From assembly GCA_903854805.1 (NCBI GenBank), contig CAINXK010000492.1, forward strand, positions 1 to 30,343: 30,343 nucleotides of DNA, written 5' to 3'. This DNA comes from an uncultured Anaerolineae bacterium. Its GTDB lineage: Bacteria > Chloroflexota > Anaerolineae > Anaerolineales > Villigracilaceae. The translations under genes were made by a program, and so were the position numbers. A model generated the notes under the pieces. That model did no database searches. It was not told where the DNA came from and saw nothing but the letters and a program-made list of their open reading frames with translations. This document shows, piece after piece, positions 16,701-24,276 of the stretch (its first letter is position 1; each line of letters opens with the position of its first letter).

Positions 16701-16900
16701 AGTGTCATTAAAATCCTCGCAACTTGTCACAGCTTGCAAATTAATCGCTGCATTTGGGAATGTATTTACTCCAGCAATAATTTTTCGTCGTATACTTTGA
16801 AAATGGATTCTGTAAACCAACTGGACTTAATGAATAAAATCTGAGCTACATCGGGATCATCTCGCCTGTTTCCACGAACGAATAGTTTCAAAACACACTT

Positions 16901-16906
16901 TATAAA
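16901..16906 (+). promoter_or_regulatory. Candidate -10 box of the regulator gene
   Basis: TATAAA sits 14 nt before the ATG at 16921, predicting a very short leader of about 8 nt. No convincing -35 box is seen. Confidence 0.4.
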
Positions 16907-16920
16907 ACCGGATTGTGCTT

Positions 16921-18885
16921 ATGACAAAAAATTCGAGCCTTAAATTAGCCTGGAAAGAATTCATTGAGCACCAGATCATTAACGACACTGTACCAGCCTG
17001 GATTGCAAACTCGTGGCAGCGCAGCCGGACGCGTATAAATTTAAAACAACCGCTCAAACTTACCAGGCTAAGTCCTGAACATTTCCTGGCAACTCAAATT
17101 TCAAATTTCGATATGATCTCGGTTGCACGCCCGATCATGGAAGATATTTACCAATATATAGAAAACTCAGATACGGTATTATTGCTGGTAAACAGTGCTG
17201 GATACGTTTTAGATCTGCTGGGCGACCGGGAAATCATCGCAAGTCTCTACCGACTAGGCATCGATCAAAGTGTGTTATTATCGGAAGACCACATCGGGAC
17301 AAATGCATTTGGCCTGGCCCTCACAGAACAAATGCCAATCCAGGTAATTGGCGCACAACATTATCGCCCGGAGTTCCATGCACTTGCCGCAGTGGCCGCA
17401 CCGTTTTTTGACCTGAGTGGCCGGGCAATTGGGGTGCTGGGTTTGTTCACATCACCGAAACATTATCATCAGCACTCACTGGGCCTGATCACTGCAGCAG
17501 CTCGCGCCATTGAGGGACAAAAGCAGTCTGATAGCTTTCTAGTAGAATTGAACAGCCAAGTGAACCAGCTAAACACGATACTATCTCTCATTACCGATGG
17601 TATCGCAGTCTGGAACGCTGAAAACACCCTTATTCACGTCAACCCATCCGCGGTTCATATCTTGGGGCAACCAGCACAATCCTTTGTTGGGAAACATTTC
17701 GATCAGCTCTTCGCATTACCAACATTTCTTGCTGAAGCCTTTCGAAGGCATGAAGAAGTCAACGACGTAGAAATAGCCATTGCACTAAACGATAAAACAA
17801 TCGACTGCATCGTGAGTCTCTTTTTTGTTTTTAACAAAAAAAATGAAATGCAATGGGGTATTTTAACAATCAAGCCCGAAAAGAACATTCGCAAACTTGT
17901 TCAACGCCAGGTGGGAGCCAGCGCGATTTTGACCCTGGATGATATCCCTGGAGATTCGACCCAGATACAACGCGTGCGCAACTTTGTCAACTCGGCAGCA
18001 AATGCTGAAGCCAGTATTTTTATTCGAGGCGAGGTAGGTACCGGCAAAAATGCCCTGGCCAGTGCCATCCACAATGCGAGTCGTCGCCATGATGGGCCAT
18101 TTGTCATTTTTTCCTGTTCATCCATCCCCAACGAGTTGATTATCAATGAACTCCTGGGATACGACAACACAAACGGCCCTGCCTTACAAGGAAGCCGCCC
18201 AAGTAAATTCGAATTAGCAAAAATGGGCACAATATTTTTCCAGGACGTAGATGCGTTACCATTGGAAGCCCAATCAGTTTTATTAAATGCGCTCGAATTA
18301 GGTTTTGTCCAGAGGCTTGGAAGCCAACGCGCTATTGATGTAGATATCAGGGTAATCGCTTCCACATCCGCCCGGATGGAAACATTGTTGGCACAAGGCA
18401 GCTTCCGTCCGGACCTATATTATCGGTTAAGCACTTTTGCAATCACAATCCCGCCGCTGCGTGAACGCAGCCGAGACATCCCAATGACGGTCGACCGAAT
18501 TTTACGACGTCTTTCGCGCCAACTCAGCCACCCTCTCGTTCTAGGGGAGGGCGTTCTGGATGTGCTTAAGCGCTATCCCTGGCCTGGGAATGTGCGCGAG
18601 ATTGAATCCGTATTGGGACGCGCCGCCACCCAGGCCAGCGCAGATGGGGTCATTGAATTCGCCCATATCCCCAGCGCACTCCGCTTTGTTCACCAGGTAA
18701 ACCCGGGCGAACATATCATCCCAAATATTCAAACCTTGAGCGAAGTACAACGCGAGACCATCATTAGAACTGCCCAAATCTGCCGCGGGAATGTCACGCG
18801 CATGGCACTGGCCCTCGGTATCAGTCGCACTACTTTGTGGAGACATTTGAAGGAATTTGATCTTCAAGTGGATGACTACCGCTAA
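16921..18885 (+). CDS. DhaR-like transcriptional activator (GAF-PAS-AAA+-Fis HTH)
   Basis: A 654-residue regulator in front of the glycerol/DHA genes. It has an N-terminal GAF-like sensor (about 60-200), a PAS domain (about 215-320), an AAA+ domain (about 335-570) with Walker A GEVGTGKN, and a C-terminal Fis-type helix-turn-helix (about 610-650). The GAFTGA loop that contacts sigma54 is absent: ELLGYDNTNGPALQG stands in its place. The Walker B Glu is replaced (FFQDVD at 439-444). E. coli DhaR is likewise a sigma70-dependent member of this family, controlled by DhaK and DhaL. The ATG at 16921 is preferred over a GTG at 16915. A terminator follows the gene. It is the likely activator of the glpF-dhaK operon (inference). 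Confidence 0.88.
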   Translation: MTKNSSLKLAWKEFIEHQIINDTVPAWIANSWQRSRTRINLKQPLKLTRLSPEHFLATQISNFDMISVARPIMEDIYQYIENSDTVLLLVNSAGYVLDLLGDREIIASLYRLGIDQSVLLSEDHIGTNAFGLALTEQMPIQVIGAQHYRPEFHALAAVAAPFFDLSGRAIGVLGLFTSPKHYHQHSLGLITAAARAIEGQKQSDSFLVELNSQVNQLNTILSLITDGIAVWNAENTLIHVNPSAVHILGQPAQSFVGKHFDQLFALPTFLAEAFRRHEEVNDVEIAIALNDKTIDCIVSLFFVFNKKNEMQWGILTIKPEKNIRKLVQRQVGASAILTLDDIPGDSTQIQRVRNFVNSAANAEASIFIRGEVGTGKNALASAIHNASRRHDGPFVIFSCSSIPNELIINELLGYDNTNGPALQGSRPSKFELAKMGTIFFQDVDALPLEAQSVLLNALELGFVQRLGSQRAIDVDIRVIASTSARMETLLAQGSFRPDLYYRLSTFAITIPPLRERSRDIPMTVDRILRRLSRQLSHPLVLGEGVLDVLKRYPWPGNVREIESVLGRAATQASADGVIEFAHIPSALRFVHQVNPGEHIIPNIQTLSEVQRETIIRTAQICRGNVTRMALALGISRTTLWRHLKEFDLQVDDYR

Positions 18886-18910
18886 TTTTCGAAATTTTCA
18901 CATCTGTCAG

Positions 18911-18945
18911 AAAAGCCAGGTCGGGATGATTCCGGCCTGACTTTT
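18911..18945 (+). terminator. Rho-independent terminator after the regulator
   Basis: AAAAGCCAGGTCGG pairs with CCGGCCTGACTTTT, with one mismatch and one G-U pair and a short loop; the stem runs into a TTTT tail at 18942-18945. Confidence 0.8.
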
Positions 18946-18971
18946 CAGTTATGCAAACTATTCGTTACAAT

Positions 18972-19013
18972 TTGAAACACCAAGACTGAAATAGTGTCCA
19001 ACATTGAAACACT
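18972..19013 (+). promoter_or_regulatory. Candidate activator-binding repeats upstream of glpF
   Basis: TTGAAACAC occurs at 18972-18980 and again at 19004-19012, 32 bp apart (about three helical turns). An inverted pair AGTGT-N11-ACACT spans 18993-19013. It lies about 50-90 bp upstream of the predicted transcription start, a suitable place for the DhaR-like activator. Binding is inferred only. Confidence 0.4.
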
Positions 19014-19027
19014 TTTCACCCAAATGT

Positions 19028-19056
19028 TTGACAAAATTGTCACGCGTCTATAAGAT
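19028..19056 (+). promoter_or_regulatory. Sigma70-type promoter of the glpF-dhaK-dhaL-glpK operon
   Basis: A perfect TTGACA (19028-19033), a 17-nt spacer, then TAAGAT (19051-19056). The predicted start is near 19063. The -35 box is inside a perfect palindrome TGACAA-AA-TTGTCA (19029-19042). Confidence 0.65.
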
Positions 19057-19065
19057 TATCTAGTA

Positions 19066-19086
19066 CGTGGAAAAAATTTTTCCACG
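19066..19086 (+). promoter_or_regulatory. Perfect palindrome just after the glpF transcription start
   Basis: Ten-base arms CGTGGAAAAA and TTTTTCCACG flank a single central A. It sits at about +4 to +24 and could be a repressor operator or a 5' mRNA hairpin. The leader from 19087 to 19207 also carries a strong GGAGGTGA (19101-19108) with no start codon at normal spacing. Confidence 0.6.
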
Positions 19087-19207
19087 CAACCAATCTTTAT
19101 GGAGGTGAAACAAAAAGAAGGAAATATTAAGTACCCCATAACAGGTCCAAGTTTGCTATCCTATCCGCATCAAATAAAATCAAACAATAAAACTAGGAGA
19201 ATAACTC

Positions 19208-19912
19208 ATGTTCCTCGCTGAACTTTTCGGTACTATGACACTCATCGTCCTGGGCGATGGTGTTGTTGCCAACGTATTGCTCAATAAGTCAAAAGGCCAG
19301 AATTCGGGCTGGATTGTGATTACTGCGGGCTGGGCTTTTGCAGTGATGAGTGGTATTTTTGTCTCTACCAAAATGGGCGGCCCTGGCAGTCTCAACCCGG
19401 CCTTCCAAATCGCCTCGATGGTGCAGGGCGGTAATTTCAATGCAGCGTTAATGAACCTGCTGGGCGAGTTTGTGGGCGCATTCATTGGCGCCATCCTGGT
19501 TTGGTTGCTCTATTTGCCCCATTGGGCTGAGACCAAGGAAGCTGGTTTGAAATTGGCTGTGTTCTCAACCGGTCCTGCCATCCGCAATCCTGGTTTGAAC
19601 CTGCTAACTGAAATCATCGCGACCTTCATGCTTGGTTTGATCGCATCTGCCATTCCTGCTGCCGCCGGGACAACTGGCGTTTCTGCATACCTCGTTGGCG
19701 CAGTCATCTGGGGCTTGGGCCTCTCTTTGGGCGGACCTACCGGTTATGCCCTCAATCCTGCTCGTGACCTTGGCCCGCGTATTGCGCACTTCGTTCTGCC
19801 CATCGCTGGCAAGGGCGATAGTGATTGGGGCTACTCCTGGGTGCCGGTCGTTGGTCCAATCATCGGCGCTGTCCTGGCTGGTTTCGTCACTGCTGCGATT
19901 TTCCTGAAATAA
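19208..19912 (+). CDS. glpF: Glycerol facilitator (aquaglyceroporin)
   Basis: A 234-residue MIP-family channel for passive glycerol uptake across the inner membrane. The two half-helix motifs are NPA (63-65, SLNPAFQIA) and NPARD (183-187, ALNPARDLGPR). The Asp after the second motif is typical of glycerol-conducting members. Six membrane helices can be traced. The Shine-Dalgarno AGGAGA precedes the ATG. It is the first gene of the operon, with dhaK 36 nt downstream, so uptake is tied to phosphorylation of glycerol and dihydroxyacetone. Confidence 0.95.
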   Translation: MFLAELFGTMTLIVLGDGVVANVLLNKSKGQNSGWIVITAGWAFAVMSGIFVSTKMGGPGSLNPAFQIASMVQGGNFNAALMNLLGEFVGAFIGAILVWLLYLPHWAETKEAGLKLAVFSTGPAIRNPGLNLLTEIIATFMLGLIASAIPAAAGTTGVSAYLVGAVIWGLGLSLGGPTGYALNPARDLGPRIAHFVLPIAGKGDSDWGYSWVPVVGPIIGAVLAGFVTAAIFLK

Positions 19913-19948
19913 CCTTCTTTGTAACCAAAGAAAAAGGATCTGAAGGGT

Positions 19949-20950
19949 ATGAAGAAACTTATAAACAAGCCTGAAAACGTAGTTCGAGAAGCGTTGGAAG
20001 CCATAGCAATTGCGCATTCCGACCTTGTAAAAGTTCATTACGGTCCAGATTTCATCATGCGCGCTGACGGCCCCATCCAGGGCAAGGTTGGCGTAATCTC
20101 TGGTGGCGGATCGGGTCATGAGCCCATGCATGGCGGCTTTGTAGGGTTTGGCATGCTCGATGCAGCCTGTCCAGGTGCGGTTTTCACTTCCCCCACCCCC
20201 GACCAGATGCTGGAAGCGACTAAGGCTGTGAACGGCGGCGCAGGCGTTCTGCATATTGTCAAGAACTATACTGGCGATATCATGAACTTCGAAATGGCTG
20301 CTGAACTGGCTCGCGCTGAAGGAATCGATGTTGAAGCTGTAGTAACCGACGACGATGTTGCCGTAAAAGACAGCCTCTATACCGCTGGTCGGCGTGGCGT
20401 TGGCGTGACAGTCCTTGCAGAAAAATTGGTTGGCGCCGCAGCTGAAGAGCGACGCTCGCTCAAAGAAGTCGCCGACATCTGCCGAAAAGCCAAGAACCTT
20501 GGCCGATCAATGGGCATGGCGTTGACTTCCTGCACGGTCCCACACGCTGGCAAACCCACCTTTGATCTTCCCGAGAACGAGATGGAAATCGGGATTGGCA
20601 TCCATGGCGAACCTGGACGCGTTCGTATGCCGCTTAAGAGCGCAGACGAAATCACAGAAATGCTCATGGAACCAATCATCAGTGACATCCCCTACAAAGC
20701 TGGCGACGAAGTACTGTTGTTTGTCAATGGCCTGGGTGGAACCCCGCTGATTGAACTCTACATCATCTATCGCAAGGCACATGAAATCGCCACCAAGCAC
20801 GGCCTGAAAGTCGTTCGCAGCCTGGTCGGCCCCTACATGACCAGCCTGGAAATGGCCGGCGCATCCATAACAATGTTGAAAATGGATGCAGACATGCTCA
20901 AGTTATGGGATGCCCCCGTCAAGACTCCTGGTCTTCGCTGGGGAATCTAA
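19949..20950 (+). CDS. dhaK: Dihydroxyacetone kinase subunit DhaK
   Basis: A 333-residue subunit that binds dihydroxyacetone covalently as a hemiaminal through a His, for phosphoryl transfer from DhaL to give DHAP. Active-site residues are present: H57 in [13 protein letters not shown]110 in [12 protein letters not shown], and the covalent H219 in [11 protein letters not shown], each one position beyond E. coli H56, D109 and H218. The length is normal. GAAGGG lies just upstream of the ATG. The PEP-dependent rather than ATP-dependent type is inferred from the separate dhaL and the DhaM fusion at 27000. In E. coli, DhaK also acts as corepressor of DhaR. Confidence 0.96.
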   Translation: MKKLINKPENVVREALEAIAIAHSDLVKVHYGPDFIMRADGPIQGKVGVISGGGSGHEPMHGGFVGFGMLDAACPGAVFTSPTPDQMLEATKAVNGGAGVLHIVKNYTGDIMNFEMAAELARAEGIDVEAVVTDDDVAVKDSLYTAGRRGVGVTVLAEKLVGAAAEERRSLKEVADICRKAKNLGRSMGMALTSCTVPHAGKPTFDLPENEMEIGIGIHGEPGRVRMPLKSADEITEMLMEPIISDIPYKAGDEVLLFVNGLGGTPLIELYIIYRKAHEIATKHGLKVVRSLVGPYMTSLEMAGASITMLKMDADMLKLWDAPVKTPGLRWGI

Positions 20951-20964
20951 AACAAATTTTCACA

Positions 20965-20990
20965 GCCAGGGCGGTTTCCGCCGCCCTGGC
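20965..20990 (+). other. Hairpin between dhaK and dhaL
   Basis: A perfect 10-bp stem GCCAGGGCGG / CCGCCCTGGC with a 6-nt loop, without a U-run, ends just before the dhaL ribosome binding site. It could be an mRNA processing or stabilising element that sets the dhaK:dhaL ratio, or a partial terminator. Confidence 0.6.
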
Positions 20991-21010
20991 TTATGCCATG
21001 GAGTGGAATT

Positions 21011-21649
21011 ATGCCTGTTTCTCGTGATGACGTTATCGCCTGGATCAAAGCTGTTGCAGGGATGATCTCTGAAAATAGCAGCTACTTAACCGAGCTAGAT
21101 TCTGCGATTGGAGATGCTGATCATGGCGCCAACATGGATCGCGGTTTTAAAGCCGTTGTAAATAAATTACCTGAAGTTGAAGATAAGGATATTGGTACCA
21201 TCTTTAAAACCGTTGGCATGACCTTACTCTCGACTGTTGGCGGAGCGGGTGGCCCTCTCTACGGGACCTACTTTTTGCAGGCTGGATTAAAAACTGCCGG
21301 CAAAATGGAGCTGACCCTCGCAGATTGGGCAGAAGCCCTTGAGGCCTCACTAAATGGCATTATCATGCGGGGAAAAGCTGAAATGGGCGACAAAACCATG
21401 GTGGACGCGCTCACTCCTGCCGTCTCCGCACTCAAGCAGGCACTGCAAGACAACCAACCAATCAATACCGCACTGGAACTTTCTGCAAATGCGGCCAAAA
21501 ATGGTATGGAGGCCACCATCCCGCTCGTTGCCCGCAAGGGGCGCGCCAGTTATCTTGGCGAACGCAGCGCCGGTCACCAGGATCCTGGGGCAACCTCCTC
21601 CTATTTGATGTTGAAAATCGCCGCTGAAACTTGGAAATTAAGCGTTTAA
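21011..21649 (+). CDS. dhaL: Dihydroxyacetone kinase subunit DhaL
   Basis: A 212-residue nucleotide-binding subunit that keeps ADP/ATP as a cofactor, is rephosphorylated by DhaM, and passes phosphate to the substrate held in DhaK. The Mg-binding Asp cluster LDSAIGDADHG gives D30, D35 and D37, the same numbers as in E. coli DhaL. GGAGGPLYGTYF and the C-terminal HQDPGATSS motif are also present. The ATG at 21011 is chosen because GGAGTGG is 5 nt upstream; the ATG at 20993 would begin inside the ribosome-binding region. In E. coli, DhaL-ADP activates DhaR. Confidence 0.95.
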   Translation: MPVSRDDVIAWIKAVAGMISENSSYLTELDSAIGDADHGANMDRGFKAVVNKLPEVEDKDIGTIFKTVGMTLLSTVGGAGGPLYGTYFLQAGLKTAGKMELTLADWAEALEASLNGIIMRGKAEMGDKTMVDALTPAVSALKQALQDNQPINTALELSANAAKNGMEATIPLVARKGRASYLGERSAGHQDPGATSSYLMLKIAAETWKLSV

Positions 21650-21656
21650 AATGTAT

Positions 21657-21676
21657 AGTCTGGCTTTTACCAGACT
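21657..21676 (+). other. Small hairpin in the dhaL-glpK gap
   Basis: AGTCTGG pairs with CCAGACT around a 6-nt loop, 8 nt after dhaL, without a U-run. The 122-bp gap shows no other clear element. It may separate dhaL from glpK expression or simply stabilise the upstream mRNA. Confidence 0.45.
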
Positions 21677-21771
21677 GTAACTTAAAGAAAGAAATGTGAA
21701 GCGGTCCGAAAGGATCTAGCACATATCGTGAGTTTCAATTCCTAAACCCGTTCTAACAAGGAGTCTTAACA

Positions 21772-23268
21772 ATGGCTAAATATGCTGCCGCAGTTGATCA
21801 GGGTACTACCAGCACTCGTTTCATGATCTTCGATCATGAAGGCAAAGTGGTGGGAATTGACCAAAAAGAACACGAACAAATCTTTCCCAAGCCAGGTTGG
21901 GTTGAACACGACCCCATGGAAATCTGGACTCGCACCCAGGAAGTAATTGCAGGCTGCCTCAAGAAGAGTGGCATTTCACCCTCTGAAATCGCAGCTGTCG
22001 GTATCACCAACCAGCGCGAAACCGCTGTTGTCTGGGACAAAGCCACCGGCAAACCCGTCTACAATGCCATCGTCTGGCAAGACACCCGCACTGACCTGAT
22101 CTGCAATGAACTCGCCAAAGACGGCGGCCAGGATCGCTTCCGCACCACCGTAGGCCTGCCTCTGGCAACCTATTTCTCGGGCCCCAAGGCTAAGTGGATT
22201 CTCGACAACGTCGAGGGTGTCCGCGCCAAGGCTGAGAAAGGCGAAGTACTCTTCGGCAACATCGACACATGGGTCATTTGGAATCTGACCGGCGGCCCCA
22301 ACGGCGGCGTGCATGTCACCGATGTCTCCAATGCTTCCCGCACAATGTTGATGAACCTCGAAACATTGGACTGGGATGCGGACATGCTCAAACACATGAG
22401 CATCCCGCGAGCCATGCTCCCCTCCATCAAAGCATCCTCCGCTGTTTACGGCCCCGCTGTCGGCGCTCTCGCCGGTATCCCGGTCGCTGGCGACTTAGGC
22501 GATCAGCAAGCAGCTCTCTTCGGACAGACATGCTTTAGCGCTGGCGAAGCCAAGAATACCTATGGCACCGGCTGCTTCATGCTACTCAACACCGGTACCA
22601 AGCCCGTTCAATCCAAAAATGGCCTGCTGACCACCCTCGGCTATAAAATCGGCAACGAACCGGCCGTGTACTGCCTCGAAGGCTCAATCGCCATCACCGG
22701 CGCTCTGGTCCAATGGCTGCGCGACAACCTCAAGATGATCGAAAGTTCATCTGATATCGAACCCCTCGCCCGCACCGTTGATGACAATGGTGGCGTTTAT
22801 TTCGTCCCAGCTTTCTCTGGTCTCTTTGCTCCGTATTGGAAGAGCAACGCCCGTGGCGCTGTCGTTGGCATGACTCGCTTTGTTACCCGCGGTCATATTG
22901 CCCGCGCCGCCCTGGAAGCCACCGCTTTCCAGACCCGCGAAGTCCTGGATGCCATGAACGCCGACTCTGGCGTGCCGCTGACCGCTCTGAAAGTCGATGG
23001 CGGTATGGTTTACGATGAACTGCTGATGCAATTCCAATCCGACATCCTCGGCGTACCGGTTGTGCGCCCACAGGTTGCTGAAACCACCGCCCTCGGCGCT
23101 GCTTATGCAGCCGGCCTGGCCGTTGGCTTCTGGGCCAATGTTGAAGACCTTCGCAGCAATTGGGCCAAGGACAAGGAATGGAAACCCGCCATGGATCCTA
23201 CCCATCGCGACAAGGAATACAAGAACTGGAAGAAGGCTGTTACCCGTACCTTCGACTGGATTGACTAA
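21772..23268 (+). CDS. glpK: Glycerol kinase
   Basis: Phosphorylates glycerol with ATP to sn-glycerol-3-phosphate. The 498 residues match the family. It starts with the FGGY-type phosphate loop [13 protein letters not shown] and has [11 protein letters not shown], the ADP-binding [13 protein letters not shown], and the FGGY C-terminal signature region [22 protein letters not shown] (21759-21764) lies 7 nt upstream of the ATG. The codon choice is strongly C-ending, suggesting high expression. A strong terminator follows, so glpF-dhaK-dhaL-glpK forms one unit. Its product is the substrate of the GlpA-type dehydrogenase further downstream. Confidence 0.97.
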   Translation: MAKYAAAVDQGTTSTRFMIFDHEGKVVGIDQKEHEQIFPKPGWVEHDPMEIWTRTQEVIAGCLKKSGISPSEIAAVGITNQRETAVVWDKATGKPVYNAIVWQDTRTDLICNELAKDGGQDRFRTTVGLPLATYFSGPKAKWILDNVEGVRAKAEKGEVLFGNIDTWVIWNLTGGPNGGVHVTDVSNASRTMLMNLETLDWDADMLKHMSIPRAMLPSIKASSAVYGPAVGALAGIPVAGDLGDQQAALFGQTCFSAGEAKNTYGTGCFMLLNTGTKPVQSKNGLLTTLGYKIGNEPAVYCLEGSIAITGALVQWLRDNLKMIESSSDIEPLARTVDDNGGVYFVPAFSGLFAPYWKSNARGAVVGMTRFVTRGHIARAALEATAFQTREVLDAMNADSGVPLTALKVDGGMVYDELLMQFQSDILGVPVVRPQVAETTALGAAYAAGLAVGFWANVEDLRSNWAKDKEWKPAMDPTHRDKEYKNWKKAVTRTFDWID

Positions 23269-23284
23269 CCTTTCTGCAACATTG

Positions 23285-23318
23285 GGAGGGGTGGTTTCAT
23301 CCACCCCTCCTTTTTTTT
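23285..23318 (+). terminator. Strong Rho-independent terminator after glpK
   Basis: A perfect 10-bp GC-rich stem GGAGGGGTGG / CCACCCCTCC with a 6-nt loop, followed by eight T residues. Confidence 0.97.
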
Positions 23319-23328
23319 ATCTTCGTTT

Positions 23329-23625
23329 GTGCCCAAAGTAACTATCCGGGCCTTCCACGAACGAATCGTGGCGAATAAAAAGAAAATACAGGCAGGCAAG
23401 AAATCCCAATCATTTACTTCGCTTCCTGCAGAACCTTGGATTTCAATGAAGAATGGTGCCGTGATTATCACAATCACCAGTATTGGCATGGCAATATTAA
23501 CAGCAATTCAGGTTATTCCTGTAAAAGTGTGGCTGGAAGGTATTTTGCGGTCGCTGCTATTTGGATGACTAATCTGGGCAATTTTCTTTGGTTTGATATT
23601 TGTTAACCGTTTTCTGAAGCGTTAA
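23329..23625 (+). pseudogene. Small membrane protein gene interrupted by an in-frame TGA
   Basis: Read from GTG 23329, the frame gives a basic N-terminal half (about 1-40, VANKKKIQAGKK) and a first membrane helix after NGAVIITITSIGMAILTAI. A TGA at 23566-23568 follows LLFG. The same frame then continues with LIWAIFFGLIFVNRFLKR and a TAA at 23623-23625. Reading the TGA as Trp would join these into a second membrane helix with a basic end, giving 98 residues. A TGG-to-TGA nonsense change is therefore likely. No ribosome binding site is visible at the GTG, which directly follows the glpK terminator. The family is not recognised. Confidence 0.55.
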
Positions 23626-23649
23626 CCACCAGGCAGGATGTAGATTTAA

Positions 23650-24240
23650 ATGTTTTTTTCCGGCAATAACATTTTCACTGCAAAAAGCGATTGGGAGCTC
23701 CGATGGGCACCGTACGATGCCCCAACCTATCAGGCAGTGCTTGAACAACTTCGCCCAGATGATGTCGTTTTGGAGATTGGTGCAGGTGACCTGCGCCTGG
23801 CGCGCGAAATGGCAGCCGCAACACGCAAGGTCTATGGCATTGAAATTAATGCCGTCGTACTAAATCAGGGCTTGCAAACCGCTCAGCCTTTACCAACTAA
23901 CTTAATTACCATTCAGGCTGATGCATTGATTGAAGATTTTCCACCGGATGTTACCACCGGCGTCTTATTGATGAGACATTGTACGCACTTAATGATCTTT
24001 GCTGAGAAATTAAGAAAACTCGGTTGTCAGAAGTTGATTACAAATGCCCGCTGGCATCTGGATATTGAAACCATCGACCTACAAGCACCTCGAAAAAGGT
24101 TTGATCAGGTTGAAATTGGCTCATATGCTTGCTGGTGTGGTGCAGTTGGTTTCAAAATTGGGTCCGTTGACCTTTTGACATGCGAAACCAACGCAATTAT
24201 TCACGAAGTAAGTGATTGTCCAGATTGCAGGAACCACTAA
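23650..24240 (+). CDS. SAM-dependent methyltransferase-like protein
   Basis: A 196-residue protein with a class I methyltransferase fold signature. Motif I is VVLEIGAGDLRLARE (39-53), followed by an acidic strand end KVYGIEIN (60-67) and a motif near DALIEDFPP. The C-terminus carries Cys pairs CWC and CPDC that could bind a metal. The start of motif I resembles rRNA adenine dimethylases, but the protein is too short and lacks their other motifs. AGGATG lies 10 nt upstream of the ATG. It sits between glpK and the GlpA-type dehydrogenase on the same strand, 36 nt before the latter. Its substrate and its link to glycerol are unknown. Confidence 0.65.
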   Translation: MFFSGNNIFTAKSDWELRWAPYDAPTYQAVLEQLRPDDVVLEIGAGDLRLAREMAAATRKVYGIEINAVVLNQGLQTAQPLPTNLITIQADALIEDFPPDVTTGVLLMRHCTHLMIFAEKLRKLGCQKLITNARWHLDIETIDLQAPRKRFDQVEIGSYACWCGAVGFKIGSVDLLTCETNAIIHEVSDCPDCRNH

Positions 24241-24276
24241 CCCAATCATCGCATTTCGAGTATGGAGTTGTCGCTT

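Noticed and set aside
19143..19157. A sigma54-like -24/-12 element (AGGTCC...TTTGCT) in the glpF leader.
   Set aside because: The GG-to-GC spacing is one base short, which sigma54 tolerates poorly, and the adjacent regulator lacks the GAFTGA loop.
22747..23304. A 185-codon open frame antisense to glpK.
   Set aside because: It is a shadow of strongly biased glpK codons and runs through the glpK terminator.
16870..23366. A shared 14-mer TTCCACGAACGAAT upstream of the regulator (near 16870) and in the interrupted membrane gene (near 23353), also reading FHERIV in both.
   Set aside because: About one or two 14-mer matches are expected by chance in 30 kb, the flanks do not align, and no longer homologous segment is seen.
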